Positions 1 through 6,495 of a stretch of DNA of 15,009 bases are shown here, one piece after another. The DNA is taken from assembly GCA_910588595.1 (NCBI GenBank), contig CAJUQU010000076.1, positions 1 through 15,009 on the forward strand, read 5' to 3'. The notes under the pieces were generated by a model, which saw only the letters and a list, made by a program, of their open reading frames with translations, did no database searches and was not told the DNA's origin. Both the position numbers and the translations under genes were made by a program. Every line of letters begins with the position of its first letter. Position 1 is the stretch's first letter. The DNA comes from an uncultured Lachnospiraceae bacterium. GTDB lineage: Bacteria > Bacillota_A > Clostridia > Lachnospirales > Lachnospiraceae.

Positions 1-69
1 GAGAGTGACCTTGTACGTTAAACTTATTATACAATGAAAACAACATAATTGGTAGGCTTTACATATTTT

Positions 70-1362
70 TCTGTTTATTTTGTTGCTGTTTATGCACCAA
101 CTGCTCAAAACCTGTTCCTTTTCCTGCTTGCCATGCTCGCTCTGGAATCAACTGGTTCTATCCGTTTCCTATACAGACATTTCCTGTCTAAATTTCGGAT
201 AAATCGTTGAATACCTTTTATTACGGTTGTTCTTACGCATATAGACTATAGCAGATTTATGAATATTACTGCCAGCATTGCTTTGAATCTTATAAATAGG
301 ACCCTCTGTTCACAGCCGGTTTTTCTATGTATTGACGGCACCATGGTTCCAAAATCAGGAAAGAAATTCGAGGATGTATCTAAACTCTTTGACCATGCAG
401 CACATAATGGTTCGAATTATCTCAATGGACATTGTTTTGTAAGCGTCATGCTCTGTGTACCTGTGTGGAATCAGAACCAGATCCGTTATGTTTCCGTCCC
501 GCTTGGATACCATATGTGGCTGGGCAGCGAATCCAAACTAAAGCTTGCCGCTTCAATGGTACGCTAGGTAATGCCGGAACTTTCCGGGAAGAAAAATGTC
601 ATCATCCTGTTTGACAGCTGGTATGTCAAGAAAGACTTGGTATGTCTTGTGGATGAATACGAAAACCTTGATCTTATTGGCAATGCCAGGGCTGACTCTG
701 TTATTTATGACCTGGCTCCTGAACCGTCCGGAAAAAGGGCAGACCAGCGGAACATGGAAGGAAGCTGTCCATTCAGGATGATTTCATACTGTCGGATGAA
801 AAGATCGGTAACTATTTTATGGTTGCACGCAGGGTACTCACAAATGTATTTGGCAAAAGGAAGGTTATGGCATACGTGACAGCACCGGAAAGGGATTCTG
901 ACAGCCGGCGTCTGTTTTTTTAGCACAGTTTTACCAGAACAGCTTCAAATCTTCTGTGCGTGGCAGGAAAAATCCCCATTAAACCAGACGGGAGGTGACA
1001 GTTTGCAGTTCATCCCACTTCTTCTATATGTATATAGATGGAATATTGAAGTCAGCTACTATGAACAGAAAACATTCAGGTCATTATGCAGCTACATGGT
1101 ACGAAGCCGTAAAGAGATTGAAATGCTGGTCAACCTAATCAACATCGCCTATTGTGCCATGAAAATACTGCCGCATCAGGACACGGCATTCTCAAAATAT
1201 CGTACAGAAAGCGTACAAGAATTCCGGTTTGCTCTTAGCGCACAGATTCGGGAACAGGTATTTTATGCCGTTTTCGCGAAAAATATCGAAACCCACATAA
1301 AAACAAATACAATAATTAATGCACTAAAACAGTTGGCTCAACAGCAAGGATATTATTTATAA
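70..1362 (+). pseudogene. Degenerate IS4/IS701-like DDE transposase
   Basis: Remnant of a DDE transposase broken by several lesions. Recognisable blocks are an N-terminal LLAMLALES-like segment (about 127-153), CIDGT with the first catalytic Asp (about 322-336), IILFDSWY with the second Asp (about 601-624), and YVYRWNIEVSYYEQK (about 1027-1071). The last block fits the IS4 Y-(2)-R-(3)-E-(6)-K signature exactly, including the catalytic Glu. Lesions seen are a frame change before 112, a TGA at 208-210 inside a short out-of-frame stretch (about 206-240), a TAG at 565-567 where Gln is expected, a frameshift near the A-run at 732-736, and another at the T-run 915-921. The C-terminal part (about 919-1362) is open. 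No functional enzyme can be made. IS4 versus IS701 assignment is uncertain, and the left end of the element is not identified. Confidence 0.85.
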
Positions 1363-1391
1363 AGTTGTAAAGTCGTGTGCTATAATTAATC

Positions 1392-1461
1392 ATGCAAAAA
1401 CACTCCTTTGTATGGTTGGTTGTGGTGATTCAATTATAACAAAGATCCAGTGTTTTTGCAT
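1392..1461. repeat. 13-bp perfect inverted repeat beside transposase
   Basis: ATGCAAAAACACT at 1392-1404 is matched by its exact reverse complement at 1449-1461, with a 44-base spacer. It lies 30 bases after the transposase stop. It may be a subterminal structure of the insertion sequence's right end, a transcription barrier protecting the element, or a remnant of a small non-autonomous element. The sequence alone does not decide between these. Confidence 0.6.
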
Positions 1462-1495
1462 TCTTATTTTATTGGGGGCAAACACACCTAGTTGA
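1462..1495. other. Probable insertion-sequence/host junction
   Basis: Short unassigned stretch between the inverted repeat and the first readable codons of the decayed gene tail. If the insertion sequence interrupted that gene, its right end should fall here. No target-site duplication can be recognised because the left end of the element is not identified. Nothing else is seen. Confidence 0.3.
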
Positions 1496-1672
1496 AAAAA
1501 TGGGGAAACTCAAAAAGAACTGCAAGAAAACAATAGGTTACTGATATCGACTGTGCAGTTTTATCGGCAATCGGGCGCGTCCTATGCCAACTGACAGGCA
1601 CTTTACGAAATGAAAACAGTGTGCTACAATAAAGCTCATCCCGCGCTCTTGTCACAGCATATTCGAGGGTAA
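1496..1672 (+). pseudogene. C-terminal tail of an unrecognised gene
   Basis: One reading frame runs from just after a stop at 1493-1495 to a TAA at 1670-1672. It is interrupted only by a TGA at 1592-1594, where a Trp codon (TGG) would keep it open. The product looks like real protein rather than random translation: a charged, Gln/Glu-rich helical start (KELQENN), then QFYRQSGASYAN, the stop, and QALYEMKTVCYNKAHPALL. No start codon or RBS belongs to it. The likely story is that the adjacent insertion sequence removed the 5' part and the rest then decayed. The stop lies 32 bases before the DUF6483-type start, so the two were probably neighbours in one transcript. I do not recognise the family. 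Confidence 0.4.
1602..1630 (+). promoter_or_regulatory. Possible promoter for the DUF6483-type gene
   Basis: TTTACG (1602-1607), a 17-base spacer, then TACAAT (1625-1630) preceded by TGC, which gives an extended -10. It sits about 75 bases upstream of the start codon. It overlaps the decayed gene tail, so the match may be partly fortuitous. Confidence 0.4.
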
Positions 1673-1704
1673 TTTTGCGGCATCAGACCAGGAGGTATTT
1701 ATCA

Positions 1705-2091
1705 ATGAATTTTGAGAACGAAAGAGACTACATCATGCGGATGATCAAGGAAATGGTACGCGTATTATTCTCACTGCTTTTCGGGAAAAAATATGTCTGT
1801 GTCGAGAAGGAAGACGAGAGCAGATACGAAGTTTCCGGCAAAAAGCTGAGCGACTTCAAAGCGATGATCGATCTCGGCAACATAAACGAAGCTGAAAACA
1901 TTTTATTGGACGGGATTGATCACACGCAAATAAATGAGATTGCCGCGGCTGCCCTTTTTTATCAGTATATCAGCGAGCAGGAGGACGACTTTCTGCTGCA
2001 GCATGATTATTCCAAAGAAGAAGCCCTGGACGGCATCAAACAGCTTCTGCAAAATTCCGGCTACAGTGACATCACCAAGATCATCGATTGA
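1705..2091 (+). CDS. DUF6483-type small protein
   Basis: Encodes 128 residues. The ATG at 1705 is preferred over the in-frame TTG at 1675 because AGGAGG (1690-1695) lies nine bases before it. The N-terminus (MNFENERDYIMRMIKEMVR), a hydrophobic stretch with FGKKY, and the acidic helical middle and C-terminal parts (ALFYQYISEQEDDF, YSKEEALDGIKQLL) match my memory of the DUF6483 family, small uncharacterised proteins frequent in Lachnospiraceae. The sequence is predicted mostly alpha-helical, with no signal peptide and no catalytic motif. It stands between a damaged insertion sequence and a restriction-modification module, with no evident functional link to either. Its function is unknown. Confidence 0.75.
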   Translation: MNFENERDYIMRMIKEMVRVLFSLLFGKKYVCVEKEDESRYEVSGKKLSDFKAMIDLGNINEAENILLDGIDHTQINEIAAAALFYQYISEQEDDFLLQHDYSKEEALDGIKQLLQNSGYSDITKIID

Positions 2092-2205
2092 ACACACGCA
2101 ACGGGACTGCATTCGACGCACTTGAGAAAATACTTCTTCAGCCGCTGCAGCCCACATCGCAAAATGAAGGAATTATCATTGCTATGAGATGAAAGAAGGA
2201 AAAAA

Positions 2206-4065
2206 TTGAGATATTTAGGAAATAAAGATTCTATCACAAGTACAATAAAAAAGATTGTGTCTTCAAAGGTTCAGATAACTCCGAACACAACCTTGTTTGA
2301 TGCATTGTGCGGAACAGGTTCTGTTGCAAATGTATTTAAAACCGATTGTAATGTGATAATAAACGATAGTTTAAATTGCGCAACTACATATGCATATGGG
2401 CGCATGGTTGCTGCTTCATGTACATTTAATGTATTAGGATTTGATCCCTTTGAATTTTTTAATTCGAATGAAAACGTACTCCAAGGCTATTTCTACACGA
2501 ATTATTCTCCTGGTGGTTCAGACAGGATGTATTTATCTGAATATAATGCCGGACGCGTTGATTACTTCCGGCAGACAATTGAAGATTGGCATGTTCATGA
2601 TCAGATAAACAGAGAGGAATATACATACCTCCTGGCATGTTTGATCGAATCCGTTTCATTTGTGTCAAATACTGCCGGTGTATATGGTGCTTTTTTAAAA
2701 AAATGGGATGATCGCGCATTGAGAACCATTCAATTTATAAATCTGTCAGATGGCATTGTTCCTACACATACAATCGAAGTACATACCAATAAGCTAGAAC
2801 AGATTATCGAAAATATACAATGCGATATTTTATATCTCGACCCCCCATATACACAAAATCAATATGGAACCCAATATCATTTGTTAGAAACTTTGATATT
2901 AGATGACAGACCTGAAAAAATCAGCAAAGTCACCGGTTCCCGAAGCACTAGGGAAATGCGTTCAGACTGGTCAAAAATTTACAAAGTGCATATATTGCTT
3001 GATCGGATCCTTGCCAAAACATCTGCCCGACATATTTTTTTAAGCTATAACAATGCCGGGGATATGAGTCGGGAATATATCGAAACACTTATGAAACGCT
3101 ATGGATATGAAACCACCTTCGAACGTATAGAGATTCCCTATAAAAAGTATGAGAATTGGAAATCACAAAACAAAAAAGATCATTATGAATATCTTTTTTA
3201 TATAGAAAAGAAACCTACAGAAGAAATAATATTTGAATCACCCTTAAATTACACGGGCAGCAAGGCAAAAGTAGTTCCTTACATAAAACAAAATTTAATC
3301 GCAACCGATACATTTGTCGATGTTTTTGGAGGCGGCTTTAATGTTGGAATCAATTCTGACTCAAGGGACATTATTTACAATGACATAAATTTTATAGTGA
3401 AACAACTGCTAGAATCTTTTCAGAAATGCGATACCTATGACTATATAACCTATGTTAAAAAGTTTATAGAGAAACACAACCTCGAGAAAGGAAATAAGGA
3501 AAGTTATTTGGCAGCCCGCGAATTTTATAATAAATTACCCGAAAGCAAAAAAGATCCGCGAATGCTCTTTGCAATCATCCTGTATAGTTATCAACAACAG
3601 ATCCGTTTTAACAGTAATTATGAGTTTAATAATACTGCCGGTGTGCGCTGGTTTAATGACTGTATCCTTGCAAAATTGATCAGTTTCAGCCGTGTGATCA
3701 AAGAAAAAAATATTACTTTTACCAGTTATGATTACATCCACCTAAGGGATCACATAAAAATTGACCAAAACACATTCCTCTATCTGGATCCGCCATACAA
3801 ACTTACCACTGGAAGTTATAATGATGGAAAACGCGGCTTTAAGGGGTGGAACGACGAATTAGAGAAAGAATTATTTGCATTTATTGACGAAATGGCACTG
3901 AAGAATATTCCGTGTATGCTTTCCTATGTCTCAGAACACAAGGGCAACACAAACACAGCCCTAAAGGAATGGATAGCCCAAAACGGCTACACACTTATTC
4001 CACTAGGCGACATTATTGGTATTTCAGGAAAGCCAAGAAAGGAGATTCTTGTAACGACATTTTAA
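2206..4065 (+). CDS. Fused double D12-class adenine DNA methyltransferase
   Basis: A 619-residue protein with two complete D12-type (MethyltransfD12) N6-adenine methyltransferase domains in tandem. Domain 1 has RYLGNK (2-7, motif X), DALCGTGSVA (32-41, AdoMet-binding motif I) and DPPY (212-215, catalytic motif IV). Domain 2 has NYTGSK (348-353), VFGGGFNV (373-380) and DPPY (528-531). Both catalytic motifs are intact, so each half should transfer a methyl group from AdoMet to adenine. In M.FokI the same architecture modifies the two strands of an asymmetric site, which by analogy is the likely role here. The start is TTG at 2206, after AGAAGGA (2194-2200), and places motif X at the extreme N-terminus as usual for the family. 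The gene is AT-rich relative to its neighbours, suggesting transfer. The HNH nuclease gene follows 34 bases later. Confidence 0.92.
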   Translation: MRYLGNKDSITSTIKKIVSSKVQITPNTTLFDALCGTGSVANVFKTDCNVIINDSLNCATTYAYGRMVAASCTFNVLGFDPFEFFNSNENVLQGYFYTNYSPGGSDRMYLSEYNAGRVDYFRQTIEDWHVHDQINREEYTYLLACLIESVSFVSNTAGVYGAFLKKWDDRALRTIQFINLSDGIVPTHTIEVHTNKLEQIIENIQCDILYLDPPYTQNQYGTQYHLLETLILDDRPEKISKVTGSRSTREMRSDWSKIYKVHILLDRILAKTSARHIFLSYNNAGDMSREYIETLMKRYGYETTFERIEIPYKKYENWKSQNKKDHYEYLFYIEKKPTEEIIFESPLNYTGSKAKVVPYIKQNLIATDTFVDVFGGGFNVGINSDSRDIIYNDINFIVKQLLESFQKCDTYDYITYVKKFIEKHNLEKGNKESYLAAREFYNKLPESKKDPRMLFAIILYSYQQQIRFNSNYEFNNTAGVRWFNDCILAKLISFSRVIKEKNITFTSYDYIHLRDHIKIDQNTFLYLDPPYKLTTGSYNDGKRGFKGWNDELEKELFAFIDEMALKNIPCMLSYVSEHKGNTNTALKEWIAQNGYTLIPLGDIIGISGKPRKEILVTTF

Positions 4066-4099
4066 TCATAATATTTATGAAAAGGAGGCGTCGTTCATA

Positions 4100-5284
4100 A
4101 TGGCAAAACCACATTTTATCATCAAAAATAATATGAACAAATCATCTGTCAGACATATTTATATGAAGGATATTCTAACTCATGATATACTCAGAGATGT
4201 CTGCACAAGAATAACAGGTCAGCCCGATTATGACGTTGCATTTGTAGATAACCAATACCAGGATGAGCGCCTCTCAAAATCTTTCAATAAAGGACGATTA
4301 GCCACATTAATCTATGATGATAAAAGCGCGTTTATCAGTTTTTCGGAGAAATTCATAGAGGGCCGTGATTCCGCAGTCCAAAGTGTCGCAACAGCATTTA
4401 ATATTTTTTACCAGAGCAATGCCTCCAACAAAGAACTATATTATTATTTTTTAGGTTCTGGCGACAGATTTGAAACCGATTACTTTTATTCGGTATACCG
4501 CCAAATGCAAACCATAGGATTCCAATTTTTAAATCCGGAAGTTTTATCTGCTCCTGTTATTTCCTTTTCTTCCATTGAGGATTTGATTTTTTCAAGAAGG
4601 TTTACATCCAAAAAGAACAAAAGTAACAATTCCTCATATGTTACAAAGGAAAAATCAAAAGAAATTGAAATATACGGAAAAACATATGGTGCAAACAAAT
4701 ATGATGCCGCAATGTTAAGTTTTACTTCCTCTGTCTTAGCCCAGGCTCAACAGCAGCACATTACTCTATATGAAATACTTGATGGTAATTTAAAACATAT
4801 GCCTGATTCATGCCTCAAATCACTTGATTTAATGGGTAACGTGGATGTTGTTTCAACCAATCTTGAATTTGAGAAAAACCAGTTTGAAAACAACAATAGC
4901 CTTCGTTCTCCCAGATACAGGGTCAATCTCTTAGACCGGGTAGGTCTAAAACATTGTCCGCTTTGCCACTGTGAGATCCCTGAATTAATCCAGGCTGCCC
5001 ATGTATGGCCAGTTCATATGATCAAAAAACAGCCTCTTCCATTCGATGAACAATTCTCCCATGCCATTAATGGCGAAAATGGAATCTGGCTATGTGAAAA
5101 CCACCATAAATTGTTCGATGAAAATATGATCACATTTGATCGCCACGGAAAACTAGACATTCATACATCAGACTCTAACGAGAAAAAATTCATACTGAAA
5201 ATAACCGAAGAAGACACGCTTCCTGGCCCTTATCATTCAGAACTATTTTTTAAATATCTTGAACTTCGAAACAGCTCTATATGA
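4100..5284 (+). CDS. HNH restriction endonuclease of the R-M module
   Basis: A 394-residue protein with a C-terminal HNH nuclease domain (about 280-345). It has a CPLC metal knuckle (286-289), AAHVWP with the catalytic-type His301, NGENGIWLC with the central Asn (324-327) and Cys332, and HHKLFDEN (335-342). This matches the HNH_2 pattern. The first about 270 residues show no domain I can name and probably hold target recognition. Immediate position after a double adenine methyltransferase makes it the likely restriction enzyme partner. MnlI and HpyAV are known Type IIS enzymes with HNH nuclease domains, so a Type IIS mode is plausible. RBS AAAGGAGG (4081-4088) lies 11 bases before the ATG. 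No controller-protein gene is seen. Recognition site and activity cannot be read from the sequence. Confidence 0.82.
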   Translation: MAKPHFIIKNNMNKSSVRHIYMKDILTHDILRDVCTRITGQPDYDVAFVDNQYQDERLSKSFNKGRLATLIYDDKSAFISFSEKFIEGRDSAVQSVATAFNIFYQSNASNKELYYYFLGSGDRFETDYFYSVYRQMQTIGFQFLNPEVLSAPVISFSSIEDLIFSRRFTSKKNKSNNSSYVTKEKSKEIEIYGKTYGANKYDAAMLSFTSSVLAQAQQQHITLYEILDGNLKHMPDSCLKSLDLMGNVDVVSTNLEFEKNQFENNNSLRSPRYRVNLLDRVGLKHCPLCHCEIPELIQAAHVWPVHMIKKQPLPFDEQFSHAINGENGIWLCENHHKLFDENMITFDRHGKLDIHTSDSNEKKFILKITEEDTLPGPYHSELFFKYLELRNSSI

Positions 5285-5322
5285 GCCAAATCCATAGGCA
5301 CTATATATTTTGCAAAGGAGCG

Positions 5323-5520
5323 GTGCGTCAAATATCTAAACTGACACAAGCCTGACGCTGGCACTGTTGGACAGCATCATTCAAAAATGCGCTCCTATCT
5401 GCAGCTGAAAGATACAACAACTTTTAAAGCCCTGACAGAAAGCACTATCCAGAGCAGCGGCTATTTCGTGCACACTCTGAAAGCGGCGATAAATAGTATA
5501 GATTAGTGCGTCAAATGTCT
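5323..5520. repeat. 15-bp near-identical direct repeat flanking a gene scar
   Basis: GTGCGTCAAATATCT (5323-5337) and GTGCGTCAAATGTCT (5506-5520) differ at one base and lie 183 bases apart. They bracket the remnant described at 5343-5506. They could be traces of a duplication or of recombination that removed sequence from the R-M module border. Confidence 0.5.
5343..5506 (+). pseudogene. Scar of an ADP-ribosylglycohydrolase-like gene
   Basis: Two out-of-frame fragments look like the N-terminal and C-terminal parts of one ADP-ribosylglycohydrolase-family protein. Codons 5343-5381 read DTSLTLALLDSII, resembling the family's TDDTVxTLA segment near the first metal-binding Asp pair. Codons 5387-5506 read a 39-residue piece containing SSGYFVHTLKAA before a stop, resembling the family's SSGYVVDTLEAALW segment. 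The middle of the protein is missing and the frame changes between the fragments, so a large internal deletion is inferred. Identification is from pattern memory over short stretches and could be wrong. Confidence 0.45.
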
Positions 5521-5580
5521 CCGAAATACAGCTATAGTGTCTTGATCGCCCCTGTTCTGGCAGAGTCCGAATACAACTTT

Positions 5581-6255
5581 TTACTCGCTCAGAAAAAGCT
5601 CATACAGCGGGTATACAAACAGGACAAATGACACAAGTGTCATTTTTAACGCATTAAACAGATATGCATTCATTCTAATGGTGTTATTCTTGATCATGAG
5701 CTTATACCGCCTTTGATAGTGGCACAGCGTAAACGCTGCCACGATCAGAAGTGCAGTCCCATGCTCCAGCACATATATATCCCGGATCACTCCTGACAAT
5801 ACCCCCGCAGACCGCGGAAAGCTGTCATACATTCTCGCGATATACGCGGCATTGACGGCAAGGACGATCCCGATCAGAACATGCCCGAAATATGCCTTCT
5901 TGTCAGGAACTCTGTCGTAGACCATCTGTATGAACTTCATGCAGAAAAGAAGGAGCGTGAGCATGACCTGCCAGAAGAGCATAAACCGCGTTATTTCCCT
6001 GCCGTCGACACAGTAGAGCCCAATATCAAACACACCCCTGCCGGCCCATATGCACACAACACTCCTCAAAAAATAGAATGGTTTTTCTTTCCCATAACGG
6101 TCGATCGCCCAGAACAGAGCTGCCGGAACAGCAGACAGCACTACAGTCTCTTTCAATAACTCGCAGTTGCTGCTCATACACAACAGCAGGAATTCCACCC
6201 AGAATGTAACACCACCAACGATCACCCATAATAAATATTCTATCTGTATCTTCAA
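5581..6255 (-). CDS. Unrecognised polytopic membrane protein
   Basis: About 224 residues with roughly six or seven hydrophobic segments (near 7-27, 35-52, 90-112, 121-141, 160-180 and 200-220). Basic loops such as HYQRRYKLMIK fit an integral cytoplasmic-membrane protein. The frame stays open up to a GTG at 6348, but a strong promoter (6329-6356) would start transcription near 6322, after that codon. I therefore choose TTG at 6255, which has AAGGA (6266-6270 on the complementary strand) ten bases upstream. No conserved catalytic motif or family is recognised. It diverges from the helD-transporter cluster and could be co-regulated with it through the shared intergenic region, but nothing proves a shared job. 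It might be a sensor, immunity or accessory membrane protein, and the function is open. Confidence 0.65.
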   Translation of the reverse strand: MKIQIEYLLWVIVGGVTFWVEFLLLCMSSNCELLKETVVLSAVPAALFWAIDRYGKEKPFYFLRSVVCIWAGRGVFDIGLYCVDGREITRFMLFWQVMLTLLLFCMKFIQMVYDRVPDKKAYFGHVLIGIVLAVNAAYIARMYDSFPRSAGVLSGVIRDIYVLEHGTALLIVAAFTLCHYQRRYKLMIKNNTIRMNAYLFNALKMTLVSFVLFVYPLYELFLSE

Positions 6256-6328
6256 AATCCATCTGTCCTTTCGAACACATTGCTGAGAATGTACTTGCAC
6301 TATTGAACAAAAGTTCATAATTGTACTT

Positions 6329-6356
6329 ATTATATATGATTTTACCACAGTTTCAA
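6329..6356 (-). promoter_or_regulatory. Promoter of the minus-strand membrane protein
   Basis: Read on the minus strand: TTGAAA (6351-6356), a 16-base spacer, then a perfect TATAAT (6329-6334). Predicted transcription start is near 6322, leaving a leader of about 65 bases before the TTG start at 6255. Confidence 0.6.
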
Positions 6357-6361
6357 TAAAA

Positions 6362-6376
6362 ATGATACTATATCAT
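6362..6376. promoter_or_regulatory. Small dyad, possible operator
   Basis: ATGATA-CTA-TATCAT is a perfect 6+6 dyad in the divergent intergenic region. It lies six bases upstream of the -35 of the minus-strand promoter and about 55 bases upstream of the plus-strand -35. It is placed where a dimeric regulator could bind. AT-rich dyads of this length also arise by chance. Confidence 0.25.
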
Positions 6377-6430
6377 ATGAGGTCTTCTATTAGGCTTTTC
6401 CCCAAAGGCTAATTGAAGTAAAAAGTGATT

Positions 6431-6458
6431 TTGATTGCATCGCATGACGGGTTATGAT
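6431..6458 (+). promoter_or_regulatory. Promoter of the helD-transporter cluster
   Basis: TTGATT (6431-6436), a 16-base spacer, then TATGAT (6453-6458). The predicted start near 6465 gives a short leader ending in the AGGAGG (6482-6487) of helD. Confidence 0.55.
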
Positions 6459-6495
6459 AACATAAAGTACAGAATCTATACAGGAGGTAAAACAG

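Noticed and set aside
2092..2205. Open frames in the gap between the DUF6483-type gene and the methyltransferase
   Set aside because: Short readable stretches in more than one frame, but no ribosome site and no resemblance to a known protein. No convincing methyltransferase promoter is seen here either.
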